The notes: generated by a model not told the origin, from the sequence alone. Shown: positions 40,363 to 49,928, counted from the first letter of the stretch. The stretch is 50,611 nt of DNA from Cyanobacteria bacterium OH_SFB_17 (GCA_023395735.1 JAEWYI010000076.1:1-50611); one strand, 5' to 3'. Numbers and translations: made by a program.

Positions 40363-42273
40363 TTATTTTTTTAACGCTTTTGCCGCCTTTAGTAACATTT
40401 GAGCTAAATCTGCGTTAATTGTTCCATTCAAGGTTTTATTAACTTTTCTGGCTGTTCTTGCAAGCATTTTTGCATTTCTGTTCCAAACAAAATGTTCTTT
40501 TATTAACATATCCGCATCTTCTTTTGAATTTTTCAGTTGAACATCCACGACTCTTTTAGAAAGGGATTCTGCTGCATCTATAAATTTTTCATAATTTATA
40601 TCGATAATTCCTTCCGGCTTCAACAAACCCATAAGTCCTTTGCGTTTGTTTTTGACTATTATGACACCTTTTTCAATAAAATTATGAATTTGCATTACCG
40701 AGCGGATTCTATGTGCATGAATAGTTGGTTTTTGCTTTATTGTTTGTATTTCACTTAAAATATAAGACGTTATAATTTGCTTTTTCTCTTTATTGCTAAA
40801 AACACCATTTTCAACTATTTTGTCTAGTGCAGCCATACTTGACATATCTGCTTTGCATTCTTCAATTATATTGCCTGTCGCGCCAAGCAAACTGTTTTTA
40901 ATTTGTGGTCCACAAGAATGTGCATCTTCATGCAGCACAGTAGCATGTAAAACAGAATCTTGAGAGTAAAAAGTCGCAAGTTCTTTATCTATCAATATTT
41001 GTTTTGCTTTTTCCAAATTTTTCGCCGGATTACCTTGTCTAACTTGCGCATGATAAACAATTCTTCTAGCATCAGGTCCTTTATCTGCATTTGGAAGGTT
41101 TTCCGCAATTGTAATCCCGCCTCGATATGCTCCGACATGCCCTGTCGAATGAACTAAATCTACATCCACCATTGTTTGAATAGAAGCTTTTTCTCCTGTT
41201 GTAATTTGTGTGTATTTATCTTTATATGGCATGTTTTCACTGATTATTGGAATTACTTTTTTTAAGTTTAATATTCTTTCCGTACCTTCTTTATTAACAA
41301 TACCGACTCTTCCACCCAACTTGTCTTTTCTTAGAGGTGTAATATTTCTGTCTGCAAGCATTTTTGCAAGCTCTTTGTCTTCTAACACAGAATCCGTCAT
41401 ATTGTCGTTATAATTTTCCCTTGTTATTGTAAATTCAAGCGGAGTATCTTGAAGTCTTGCCCATTTTGAATTAGCGATTCTATCCAGCTCAAAATTATCT
41501 TCTCTTAACGCCTTTGCCTGAAGTTTTAAAAACTCGTTAAAATCCTCATTGGTAGAAACTTTTGCAGCTTCATCCAAAGCATCTGCAATCTGAGTAAATT
41601 CTTTTTTGTATTCTTCTGTAAAATCAATTGCTTTCAGTTTTTTTCCGTCTCTTTTTACAACAGAATGCTGGTTCAAAATCTTTTTCACTTCTTCATCTTG
41701 ACCATCATTTAACATTCTTTTTAAAATTGAATGAAACTCCTCTTTTGTAATAGTCGGATCATACATCCCTCCTCCGGGATATATTTTTGCACCTTTTAGC
41801 AAAACAACGTTGTGGACATTTCTGTCATTTGCAATAATTCCCTGCTGTCCATTGTATAATTCCAATGCCATTTTTGCATCATTATCTCCTTTTGATGCTT
41901 TAATTTTTAAATTGTCCCTGAATTGAATATTCAGCGGATGATCTTGTTTTTGATAAACTTCTCCGATTAACTCAGCAGCTTCTGTCAAAAAGATAAGCGC
42001 TTTTTTATCTCCTTCTGCCAAATTCAAATATTTTGGAGAATCAGGTTTCAAAAACTCTATTACTTGAAAAAATTCAGGATTTGTCCTCATTTTTAGCTCT
42101 TTTGTCGAAAGCCCTATTTTAAAATTAGGTTTCTCTTCTTTTTTCCCTTTAAAAGTTATGCTGTCCGTCATATTTTGTCTTGAAATATTATGAATTTGAT
42201 TGTTTTTTGCAACAACCACACCGCTTTTTAAATTTTTCCCAGTGACATTTTCTCTTACTGCGTTTACTCTCAT
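40363..42273 (-). CDS. Putative zinc metallopeptidase, paralogue, ITFKG N-terminus
   Basis: 636 residues, clearly homologous to the downstream neighbour (shared TPLEFTITRENY, VKKILNQ-SVVKRDGK-LKA-DFTEE, RVGIVNKEGTE, TMVDVDLV, GGITIAENLPN). The zinc site reads HEDAH followed by IIEECKAD with the same +24 spacing. A low-complexity N-terminal stretch ends SITFKG (38-43), the same motif as the neighbour despite little similarity around it. Only 45 bp separate the genes, so they are probably a duplicated, co-transcribed pair. GAGGATGG lies upstream of ATG 42271-42273. Confidence 0.82.
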   Translation of the reverse strand: MRVNAVRENVTGKNLKSGVVVAKNNQIHNISRQNMTDSITFKGKKEEKPNFKIGLSTKELKMRTNPEFFQVIEFLKPDSPKYLNLAEGDKKALIFLTEAAELIGEVYQKQDHPLNIQFRDNLKIKASKGDNDAKMALELYNGQQGIIANDRNVHNVVLLKGAKIYPGGGMYDPTITKEEFHSILKRMLNDGQDEEVKKILNQHSVVKRDGKKLKAIDFTEEYKKEFTQIADALDEAAKVSTNEDFNEFLKLQAKALREDNFELDRIANSKWARLQDTPLEFTITRENYNDNMTDSVLEDKELAKMLADRNITPLRKDKLGGRVGIVNKEGTERILNLKKVIPIISENMPYKDKYTQITTGEKASIQTMVDVDLVHSTGHVGAYRGGITIAENLPNADKGPDARRIVYHAQVRQGNPAKNLEKAKQILIDKELATFYSQDSVLHATVLHEDAHSCGPQIKNSLLGATGNIIEECKADMSSMAALDKIVENGVFSNKEKKQIITSYILSEIQTIKQKPTIHAHRIRSVMQIHNFIEKGVIIVKNKRKGLMGLLKPEGIIDINYEKFIDAAESLSKRVVDVQLKNSKEDADMLIKEHFVWNRNAKMLARTARKVNKTLNGTINADLAQMLLKAAKALKK

Positions 42274-42433
42274 TATTTAACCATCCTCATTTTCTGATTA
42301 TTTTATTATAATAGCCATAAAGAAATTTTTTGCTACTTGCGTAATAATTATTTTACATTTCTTTATTTTTAACCCTGTTGGATAATGCAATAGATGTTTT
42401 TTTCGATATAATTACAAAAAATGGAGGTGACAC

Positions 42434-42661
42434 ATGCTTTTATTATACAAAATGGACGGATGTCCTTATTGCGAAAAGGTTTTGAATCATTTGAAGGAAA
42501 AGAGTCTTGAATTTAGAGCTCTAGACGTTTCTGATCCAGTCAATATGGACGAGCTGCTTCATCTTGGTGGAGAAGATCAGGTTCCTTTTTTGGTTGATAC
42601 TGAAAGAAACGCAAAAATGTACGAGTCTGTAGATATTATTCAATATGTAGACACCTTATAA
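42434..42661 (+). CDS. Glutaredoxin-like protein
   Basis: 75 residues, MLLLYKMDGCPYCEKVLNHL, with the dithiol active site CPYC (10-13), the cis-proline motif QVPFLVD and the C-terminal YESVDIIQYV. Single-domain glutaredoxin/NrdH size. It would reduce disulfides with glutathione or thioredoxin reductase. GGAGGTGA is close before the ATG. leuC follows on the same strand 66 bp later, probably from its own promoter. Confidence 0.92.
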   Translation: MLLLYKMDGCPYCEKVLNHLKEKSLEFRALDVSDPVNMDELLHLGGEDQVPFLVDTERNAKMYESVDIIQYVDTL

Positions 42662-42727
42662 ATTTAATTTTTGACTATAAGTTCATTTTTTTATGCTAAA
42701 ATTTACTCAGAAGATTGGAGGATTCTT

Positions 42728-43999
42728 ATGGGTTTAACTTTAGCTGAAAAAATTATTTCAAACCATGTTGAAAACGAATCAGGATTGGTAAATCAAAATC
42801 ATAAAGCAGGTGAGCTTGTGATTGCGAATGTCGATGTCTGTGCTGTGCAAGATGGTACAGGGCCCTTGACGGTTCAGGAGTTTAAAAAAATCGGCAAAGA
42901 CAAATTAAAAAATCCTTCAAGAACAATCCTATTTATTGATCATGCCGCACCGAGTCCGAGAAAAGAATTGTCAAACACACATATAGTTTTGAGAGAATTT
43001 GCCAAAGAATATGGTGCTATTCTTTCAGAAGTCGGCCAAGGGGTTTGTCATCAAAGATTGATAGAAGATTTTGTTAACCCAGGCGAAATTTTAATCGGCG
43101 CGGATTCTCACACTTGTACTTCTGGCGCTTTAGGAGCTTTTGCCACTGGAATGGGCTCAACCGACATCGCAGTTGCGATGGCACTTGGAAAAACTTGGCT
43201 AAAAATTCCTAATTCTTTTAAAATTGAAGTCAGCGGAGAATTTAGAGAAGGAGTTTGTTCAAAAGATTTGATGCTGCACTTAATTGGTCTTATCGGCGCA
43301 GATGGCGCCACTTATAAGGGGTTAGAATTTTGCGGAGAAACAATTAAAAATATGTCTATGTCAGAAAGATTTACTCTTGCCAATATGGCGGTCGAAGCCG
43401 GTGCCAAGGTGGGGCTTTTTGAAACGGATGAAAAAACAAAGGAATTTTTAAAACAACGTGGAAGAGAAGATAAATTTATTGAGCTTAAAATGGATGAAGA
43501 CGCCGTTTATGAGCGCGTTATAAAAATTGATGCAAGTAAAATATCTCATACAGTTTCTTGTCCTCATACCGTTGATAATACAAAAACAGTCGAAGAGCTT
43601 CAAGGTGAAAACCAAGTCAAAATAAATCAGGTTTTTGTTGGAACCTGCACCAACGGAAGAATAGAAGACTTGAGAACTGTGGCAAAAATATTAAAAGGCA
43701 AAACCGTTCATCCTGACGTGAGAATGCTTATTGCACCTGCATCAAAAGATGTTTTTAAACAAGCTTTGCAAGAAGGTTTGATTGAAACTTTTGTTGATGC
43801 AAACGCTGCCATATTAACTTCAGGCTGCGGGCCTTGTGTTGGAGTTCATGCCGGAACTCTTGGTGATGGCGAAGTCTGTCTTGCAACCCAAAACAGAAAC
43901 TTTAAAGGCCGAATGGGAAATACAGAAGGTTTTATCTATCTTTCATCTCCGTATGTAGCTGCATATTCAGCTTTAAGCGGATATATTTGCGCAAAGTAA
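42728..43999 (+). CDS. leuC: 3-isopropylmalate dehydratase large subunit (LeuC2/homoaconitase type)
   Basis: 423 residues. It isomerises 2- to 3-isopropylmalate in leucine synthesis with a 4Fe-4S cluster. Aconitase-family motifs are IFIDHAAPSP-like FIDHAAPSP, LIGADSHTCTSGALGAFATGMGSTD (in part: GADSHTCTSGALG), FVGTCTNGR and SGCGPCVG, which supply the three cluster cysteines. The short length matches the LeuC2/HacA group rather than the 470-residue E. coli type, so a homoaconitate-like substrate is possible. The small subunit gene leuD is not adjacent. Start: GGAGG is six bases before ATG 42728; an earlier in-frame ATG at 42671 precedes the promoter-like TGCTAAAAT (42694-42702). Confidence 0.93.
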   Translation: MGLTLAEKIISNHVENESGLVNQNHKAGELVIANVDVCAVQDGTGPLTVQEFKKIGKDKLKNPSRTILFIDHAAPSPRKELSNTHIVLREFAKEYGAILSEVGQGVCHQRLIEDFVNPGEILIGADSHTCTSGALGAFATGMGSTDIAVAMALGKTWLKIPNSFKIEVSGEFREGVCSKDLMLHLIGLIGADGATYKGLEFCGETIKNMSMSERFTLANMAVEAGAKVGLFETDEKTKEFLKQRGREDKFIELKMDEDAVYERVIKIDASKISHTVSCPHTVDNTKTVEELQGENQVKINQVFVGTCTNGRIEDLRTVAKILKGKTVHPDVRMLIAPASKDVFKQALQEGLIETFVDANAAILTSGCGPCVGVHAGTLGDGEVCLATQNRNFKGRMGNTEGFIYLSSPYVAAYSALSGYICAK

Positions 44000-44014
44000 A
44001 CACTTAATCGAAAC

Positions 44015-44317
44015 TTAATAAAGTTCCGAAAACTGTAAAAAATTGATTACTTCAAGTGATATTTCTTTTTTTATTTCTAAAGGGGCAGCTTCAAAATACT
44101 CAAAAGCCTCTGAAATTCTTTCGTCTTTGTCATACCACCTGCGCAAAATATAGTTAAAAGCATCGTTTAAAGAATTACTTTTAATTTTTACGCTTCTTTC
44201 GCTTGCGTAATTAATGATAAAATCCGCGCATTTAAGCTGTGTTGCTTCATTTGCGCTCCTCATTAAGCTTACGGACAAGCTAACTGTGGGATCTACGTCG
44301 TACCATCGTTTGTGCAT
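44015..44317 (-). CDS. Small protein of unknown function
   Basis: 100 residues, family not recognised. All-helical and soluble. A short internal similarity, KRWYDVDPTVSLSVSLMRSA (about 3-22) and RRWYDKDERISEAFEYFEAA (about 59-78), suggests two copies of one helical unit. Convergent with leuC (15-bp gap). AGAAGG is seven bases before the ATG. Codon use matches the neighbours, so I take it as real. Confidence 0.7.
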   Translation of the reverse strand: MHKRWYDVDPTVSLSVSLMRSANEATQLKCADFIINYASERSVKIKSNSLNDAFNYILRRWYDKDERISEAFEYFEAAPLEIKKEISLEVINFLQFSELY

Positions 44318-44394
44318 GAATCGCCCTTCTTCTCTTTTAGAATAAATTATTTTTTGCAGATTGTCAACCTTTAAAAAATAATTTTTTGCAAAAA

Positions 44395-45222
44395 TTATAA
44401 ATATGAATTGCTAATTTTTCCAAACTTTGCAGACATATCATCCAAATGATGCAAAAGATAATCCATCGGCTCCAAATCTTTTTGGTTCAAATCAACAATA
44501 GCGCCCCATTCAGTTCTTGCATGGTGAGCTGCAATCATTTTTGCAACACGTTTGAAACCTTGCGTCATACAGATTGAAAAACCATACTGAGAATGCGTAA
44601 TCCATTCTTTTCTGAAATTATCGTCATACTCTACAATTCCTGTTTCTTCATCAATCTTATATTCAAAAATCTTTCCGATATCATGCAAAATACAAGCTGC
44701 ATAAACATCATCAGCATTAATCTTTGCGCAAAAAAGAGCCAAATTCGCATCTGCAAACTTCAAGCATTCAAGCGTATGAACCAAAAGACCGCCAAGGTAG
44801 TTGTGATGCATCATTTTTGCAGCAGGTGAAATTTTTATTTTTTCTTTATGCTCTTCAAAATAATCTAAAAGGAATTTTTTCAGTTTTTCATCACTTATTT
44901 TATTAATATATGCTATAATCTCTGAAAAAATTTTCTCTTGTTCCTCTTTATCTATCCCTATTTTTGCTTCTTTTATCAATTCAATTGCTGTAACCAAACA
45001 GTTATTAAATTTTTCATTAAAAGAACCGGCTACAATTCTAATAATATTCCCGCATCTGAAAATTTTTGGATCAAACCTGTTCAAAGCTTCTTCCCACATA
45101 ATACAATTTAAAAGAGAATTGTCATTAGGGTCTTTTAGCTGTAATTTTCCCATTTTTGTTCCCGCTTTTGTATCCCCTACCGAGAAAACGACAACTTCAT
45201 AATTTGTTTCTGTGCTGTACAT
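44395..45222 (-). CDS. YhaM-like 3'-5' exoribonuclease (OB-fold + HD domain)
   Basis: 275 residues. An N-terminal OB-fold (about 8-85: GTKMGKLQLKDPNDNSLLNCIMW in part KMGKLQLKDPND) is followed by an HD domain with metal ligands HH139-140, H149, HD180-181 (CILHDIGK), H210 and HH233-234. This is the YhaM architecture; YhaM removes nucleotides from RNA/ssDNA 3' ends. A different phosphohydrolase activity is possible. AAGGA lies upstream of the ATG. It is followed by ilvC upstream on the same strand with a 33-bp gap. Confidence 0.85.
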   Translation of the reverse strand: MYSTETNYEVVVFSVGDTKAGTKMGKLQLKDPNDNSLLNCIMWEEALNRFDPKIFRCGNIIRIVAGSFNEKFNNCLVTAIELIKEAKIGIDKEEQEKIFSEIIAYINKISDEKLKKFLLDYFEEHKEKIKISPAAKMMHHNYLGGLLVHTLECLKFADANLALFCAKINADDVYAACILHDIGKIFEYKIDEETGIVEYDDNFRKEWITHSQYGFSICMTQGFKRVAKMIAAHHARTEWGAIVDLNQKDLEPMDYLLHHLDDMSAKFGKISNSYL

Positions 45223-45255
45223 ATTTTATTCCTTATTTTTAATCAATTTTTTCTT

Positions 45256-46278
45256 CTAATTTCTAGTCTTATCAATAATTTTGCTCTTATTTATTGCAAA
45301 ATTCTTTCTTATTTCTTCGCCGACAGTTTCAATCTGATGAGTTTCATGTGCTTTTCTCAACTGAGAGAAATTTTCAGCTCCTGATTGAAGCTCATTTAAA
45401 AACTCGTCCGCAAACTTTCCGCTTTGAATATCAGAAAGAATTTTTTTCATAGATTCTTTTACTTTTTCATCAACAACTTTCGGTCCTCTTGTGAGCGCCC
45501 CGTATTCAGCTGTATTAGAAATCGAATAAAACATATCTGAAATTCCACCTTGATAAATCAAATCTACGATTAATTTCATTTCATGCAAAACTTCAAAATA
45601 CGCCATATATGGTGAATACCCGGCTTCCACTAGGGTTTCAAATCCTGATTTGATTAAGGATGCACAACCTCCGCAAAGAACCGCTTGTTCTCCGAATAAA
45701 TCCGTTTCTGTTTCTTCCTTAAATGTTGTTTCAATAATTCCTGTTTTACCGGCTCCAATCGCTTTTGCATACGCAAGCGCAACCTGTTTTGAATCCTTAG
45801 AATAATCTTTTTCTATAGCAATCAACGAAGGAACGCCGCTTCCTTCAAGATATTGGCTTCTTACCGTATGCCCCGGCCCCTTTGGCGCAACCATTATTAC
45901 ATTAACATCACTAGGAGGCGTGATTTTTTTAAAATGGATATTAAAACCATGAGAAAACATCAAATACTGACCCTTTCTCAAATTCGGCTCAATTTGATTT
46001 TTATAAACTTCTGCCTGAATCTCGTCAGGAATAAGAATTTGTACGATATCAGCCCATTTTACAGCCTCTTGAACATCCATTATCTCAAATTTTTCCAACG
46101 AAGCTTTTTTGTAAGAATTTCCGCCTTCTCTTAAAGCAAGAACAACCTTGCACCCTGAATCTCTCAAGTTCATCGACTGCCCATAACCCTGAGAACCATA
46201 GCCGATTATCGCAATTTTTTTGTCTAAAATATATTTTTCATCAATATCAGCATCCCTATAAATTTTTAGATTTTGCAT
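45256..46278 (-). CDS. ilvC: Ketol-acid reductoisomerase
   Basis: 340 residues, class I. It converts acetolactate/acetohydroxybutyrate in valine, isoleucine and leucine synthesis. It shows the nucleotide-binding IIGYGSQGYGQS, FSHGFNIHF, VMVAPKGPGHTVRSQYLEG, and the Mg-binding FKEETETDLFGEQAVLCGG (D and E residues) with the C-terminal knotted domain LVDLIYQGGISDM and ISNTAEYGALTRG. The cofactor-specifying loop after strand 2 reads LREGGNSYKKA; the serine suggests NADPH. AGAAGGA precedes the ATG. ilvBN are not in the window. Confidence 0.96.
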   Translation of the reverse strand: MQNLKIYRDADIDEKYILDKKIAIIGYGSQGYGQSMNLRDSGCKVVLALREGGNSYKKASLEKFEIMDVQEAVKWADIVQILIPDEIQAEVYKNQIEPNLRKGQYLMFSHGFNIHFKKITPPSDVNVIMVAPKGPGHTVRSQYLEGSGVPSLIAIEKDYSKDSKQVALAYAKAIGAGKTGIIETTFKEETETDLFGEQAVLCGGCASLIKSGFETLVEAGYSPYMAYFEVLHEMKLIVDLIYQGGISDMFYSISNTAEYGALTRGPKVVDEKVKESMKKILSDIQSGKFADEFLNELQSGAENFSQLRKAHETHQIETVGEEIRKNFAINKSKIIDKTRN

Positions 46279-46515
46279 TTTTCCTTCTTTCTGATCTAGT
46301 ACTCTAATTTTATCACAAATTTTTTTTCGAGTTTCAAACTATATTGTTTAATTGGCGCATATTCAAGCATATTGAAGTTAAGAAGATTAAAAGCACTAGG
46401 GTTTGGAAGGACATTTGATGATGTGTCTACAAGTTAAAGTTTAAAATATTTAGTGATTTCAATCTACAAAATTTCTAAACGTCCAAACCACCTTGTTGCG
46501 CAACTGCCGAACTTC

Positions 46516-47232
46516 TTACCAAGGATATTCTTTACTTATCTGCCAACCATCAAGCAAAATAACCTGTCCACAATATGCACCTTTAAAAGTTCCTGGGGTT
46601 TTATTGCAACAAGCATTATCGGTGCACGAAAGCAACTCATCGCGAGTAAATGTAGATGCGCCCATTCCGACCCTTTTTGTATGATTACTGTTTATTAAAA
46701 AATAAAAAATATCCTTACCCACAACATTTGGAGCACTCATTCCGTTTAAATCAACATAAATCTGCCCCCCGCTTTTTCCGACTGAGTTATACGCAATTGC
46801 TGTTCCATCAGCCAACACCTGATAAAATAATCCAGTACTCATTACTTTTCCGTCTAAAAACTTTGAATTTTCAGACCAACATTCCTTATACTTAGATGCA
46901 GAACAAGATTTTATAACAGAAAGTTTTGAATAAGGAATAAAATATGTATTCCACCAAGCAGTAGATTCAGTTACATCATAGTTAACTACAGGCGATTCCC
47001 AAGTAGTGATTTCTCCATTTTCGATTTCCGATCTTTTTACCGCTTCATCTAATATCGAGTAAACCTTTTTCAACTTTACAACCGTAGTTTGTTTTTGATA
47101 ATTTGATATCAATGTCGGAATAGTAATTGCAGCAATCACCCCGATTATACTCAAAGTAATCAAAACCTCGGCAAGCGTAAAAGCTTTATGGTTTCTATGT
47201 TTTGTTTTGGAATTTAAAAGGATATCGCACAT
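46516..47232 (-). CDS. Type IV pilin-like protein (pseudopilin)
   Basis: 238 residues. After a 16-residue leader, KA-FTLAEVLITLSIIGVIAAITIP gives the class III prepilin signal with mature F1 and E5 (cleavage after Ala rather than Gly), then a long helix and a globular part. The C-terminal third has paired cysteines (KSCSASKYKECW, LLSCTDNACCNKT, AYCGQVIL). Such proteins are assembled by type IV pilus or type II secretion systems; no assembly genes are nearby. AAAGGA is eight bases before ATG 47230-47232. An in-frame start at 47307 would overlap alaS and lacks support. The gap 46279-46515 shows nothing recognisable. Confidence 0.85.
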   Translation of the reverse strand: MCDILLNSKTKHRNHKAFTLAEVLITLSIIGVIAAITIPTLISNYQKQTTVVKLKKVYSILDEAVKRSEIENGEITTWESPVVNYDVTESTAWWNTYFIPYSKLSVIKSCSASKYKECWSENSKFLDGKVMSTGLFYQVLADGTAIAYNSVGKSGGQIYVDLNGMSAPNVVGKDIFYFLINSNHTKRVGMGASTFTRDELLSCTDNACCNKTPGTFKGAYCGQVILLDGWQISKEYPW

Positions 47233-47260
47233 TTTTATTCCTTTAAGTTGCAATAAAATT

Positions 47261-49879
47261 TTATTCAAAAGTTTTTTTAAACGCCTCAAGTGCTTCATCA
47301 ACTGCACTTAAGTTGTTCAATCCGCCTTGAGCAAATTGTGGTCTACCCCCACCTTTGCCGTCACATTTTTGAGCAATCTCAGAGACAATCTTTCCTGCCT
47401 GAATTCCCTTCTTAACAAATCCGTCAGAAACCTTCACGACAATCGTCGCCCCGCATCCGTCAAGCTTTGGAGAAATTGCCACAATCACACTTTCAGAAAG
47501 TTTTTGGCCTAAAAAGTCAACCCCTTCCTTAACTGAGTTTGCATCCATTGCATCGATCTTTTCCGCAAATAATTTTCCGCCCTCAACATCTCGAGCCTTT
47601 TCAATTAATGTAGCAAATTTCTGCTTCGCAATAACTGCCTGCAACCCGGAAAGCTCTTTTTGAAGGGCCTTATTCTCTTCCTGCAACTTTTCGACTCTTG
47701 AAAAAATCTCCTCAGGCTGCGCCTTGAAATGAGAAGACAATTTGTCTATCTCTTCTTCTTTTTTGTTTAAATATTCTAAGGCAGTCGTTCCGACAACGGC
47801 TTCAATTCTTCGAGTCCCCGCAGAGATTGCGCTCTCCGAAACTATTTTTATCAAACGCAAATCACCAATATTTCTTGCATGCGTTCCTGCGCAAAATTCT
47901 TTTGAAATTTCACCGACACTAACCACTCTTACTTCATCTTCATATTTTTCGCCGAAAAGAGCAGTCGCACCTGTTAGTTGAGCCTCTTCCAAAGACATTA
48001 CTTTGGTTGAAACTTCAAGTTTTTCACCAATCCAGTCATTCATCAATTTTTCAACTTTTTTGATCTCTTCAATTTTCATAGCACGAGAGAAAGAAAAGTC
48101 AAAACGCGTTCTGTTTTCTTCCACTTGAGAGCCGGCCTGCTTAACTTCGTTTCCTAAAACGTTAACAAGTGCAGCTTGAAGCAAATGAGCTGCAGTGTGA
48201 TGAACTCTTATTTCTTCACGTCTTTCAACGTCAATTTTTGCACTAACTTTGTCACCTACGCTTATTTGACCGTCAGGCAAAGAACATCTGTGGACAAAAA
48301 GACTGTTCACCTTAAAAGTTGTAAGAACTTCGACATCAAAAGTCAAACCATTTTCTTTTAAAACTTTCAAACATCCGCTGTCTCCGACTTGTCCGCCGCA
48401 TTCAGCGTAAAAAGGCGTTTTATCCAATATTACATCCACAAAATTTTCGCCTTCGACAATCGCTGAGATTTTTGCATCAGATTCATTTTTTTCATATCCG
48501 ACAAATTCTGTTGAGCCAAATTGTTTTTCTATATCAACATACACCAAATCATTTGTTATGTTGATTTTGTGGGCAGCAGCTTTTGCACGGGCTTTTTGCT
48601 CGGCCATTTCTGCTTTATATCCTTCTGTGTCAACTTCAACGCCTTGTTCTTGAGCGATTTCCACCGTTAATTCCAAAGGGAAGCCGAAAGTATCATACAA
48701 TTTGAAAGCATCTTCGCCTGATATAATTTTTTTGTCAGCAAGCAATTCTTCCAAAAGCTTGTAGCCTCTGTCAAGAGTTTTGTTAAATCTTTCTTCTTCA
48801 GATTTAATAACATCTTTGATTTTATTTTTATTTTGGGATAATTCAGGGTAAGCGTGTGAATAATTTTCTACAACCACATCAACCAGATTGTATAAAAACG
48901 GAAGTTCCAGCCCAAGCATTTTTCCGTGTCTTAAAGCTCTTCTCATAATCATTCTAAGAACGTAGCTTCTTCCTTCATTTCCGGGAAATACGCCATCATT
49001 GATTAAAAAAGTTACACAACGTGCGTGGTCTGTTATTATGCGCAAAGACACATCTGTTTTTTCAGAATTTTTATATTGGATTCCAGACATTTTAGAAACT
49101 TGATCAAGAATCGGCTTGAGCAGATCTGTTTCAAATGTTGAGGTTTTTCCTTGAGCCACCATGGTAATTCTTTCAAGCCCCATGCCTGTATCTACGTTTT
49201 TCTTTTCTAGAGGGGATTGTTTGCCATCTTCATCTTGGAAAAGCTCTGTAAAAACGAGGTTCCAGATTTCTACCCATCTATCACATTCGCAGGTATCGAT
49301 TCCGCAATCATCTGAACATTTAAATTCTTCACCCAAATCGTAATGGATTTCAGAACAAGGTCCGCAAGATCCTGCGGCGCCCGGAGGACCCCAGAAATTG
49401 TCTTTTTTACCTTTTCTCAAAACTCTTTCAGCCGGCACTCCGACATCTTTTGTCCAGATATCAAAAGCTTCGTCGTCTGTTTCAAAAATTGTTATCCATA
49501 GACGATTTTTGTCTAATTTAAGGATATTTGTTATAAAATCCCAAGCCCAAGGAATAATTTCTTTTTTGTAATAGTCGCCAAACGAGAAGTTTCCGAGCAT
49601 TTCAAAGAAGGTGTGGTGGCGCGGAGTTCTTCCGACGTTTTCGATGTCTGAATCTTTTCCGCCTGCGCGAGCGCATTTTTGGCAAGAAGTTGCACGAGCA
49701 GGATTAAATTTAGGCTCTTCTAGCCCCAAAAAATAAGGCATAAATTGCAACATACCTGCAGTGGTTAGCAATACTGTCGGATTATCTGGCACAAGGCTTG
49801 AACTTTCGACAAGAGTATGGTTATGTTTTTCTTTAAAATAGTTTAAATATAAATCTCTAATTTGGTTACCTGTTAACAT
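47261..49879 (-). CDS. alaS: Alanine-tRNA ligase
   Basis: 872 residues. AlaRS charges tRNA-Ala and edits Ser/Gly. Class II core: TAGMLQFMPYFLG, ATSCQKCARAGGKDSDIENVG (key: CARAGGKD), HHTFFEMLGNFSFGDYYK, WGPPGAAGSCGPCSEI, MGLERI. The editing domain has the zinc site HHTAAHLL and CAGTHARNIGD, followed by a coiled coil (about 720-770) and the C-Ala domain ending GKGGGRPQFAQGG. Length and domain order are normal. GAGGA precedes the ATG. A -10 TATAAT lies 34 bases upstream. Confidence 0.97.
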   Translation of the reverse strand: MLTGNQIRDLYLNYFKEKHNHTLVESSSLVPDNPTVLLTTAGMLQFMPYFLGLEEPKFNPARATSCQKCARAGGKDSDIENVGRTPRHHTFFEMLGNFSFGDYYKKEIIPWAWDFITNILKLDKNRLWITIFETDDEAFDIWTKDVGVPAERVLRKGKKDNFWGPPGAAGSCGPCSEIHYDLGEEFKCSDDCGIDTCECDRWVEIWNLVFTELFQDEDGKQSPLEKKNVDTGMGLERITMVAQGKTSTFETDLLKPILDQVSKMSGIQYKNSEKTDVSLRIITDHARCVTFLINDGVFPGNEGRSYVLRMIMRRALRHGKMLGLELPFLYNLVDVVVENYSHAYPELSQNKNKIKDVIKSEEERFNKTLDRGYKLLEELLADKKIISGEDAFKLYDTFGFPLELTVEIAQEQGVEVDTEGYKAEMAEQKARAKAAAHKINITNDLVYVDIEKQFGSTEFVGYEKNESDAKISAIVEGENFVDVILDKTPFYAECGGQVGDSGCLKVLKENGLTFDVEVLTTFKVNSLFVHRCSLPDGQISVGDKVSAKIDVERREEIRVHHTAAHLLQAALVNVLGNEVKQAGSQVEENRTRFDFSFSRAMKIEEIKKVEKLMNDWIGEKLEVSTKVMSLEEAQLTGATALFGEKYEDEVRVVSVGEISKEFCAGTHARNIGDLRLIKIVSESAISAGTRRIEAVVGTTALEYLNKKEEEIDKLSSHFKAQPEEIFSRVEKLQEENKALQKELSGLQAVIAKQKFATLIEKARDVEGGKLFAEKIDAMDANSVKEGVDFLGQKLSESVIVAISPKLDGCGATIVVKVSDGFVKKGIQAGKIVSEIAQKCDGKGGGRPQFAQGGLNNLSAVDEALEAFKKTFE

Positions 49880-49913
49880 TATTCCTCACAAATTTATTCT
49901 TTTAAGCAATAAA

Positions 49914-49919
49914 ATTATA
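49914..49919 (-). promoter_or_regulatory. Candidate -10 box of alaS
   Basis: TATAAT on the minus strand 34 bases before the alaS ATG. The -35 region (TTTAAT at 17 bases) is weak. The site lies immediately after the hairpin at 49929-49964. Confidence 0.45.
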
Positions 49920-49928
49920 GCTTAAACA

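Noticed and set aside
42671..42727. leuC start at the first in-frame ATG (42671)
   Set aside because: The extra 19 residues have no leuC similarity and the DNA holds promoter-like TGCTAAAAT; GGAGG directs the ATG at 42728.
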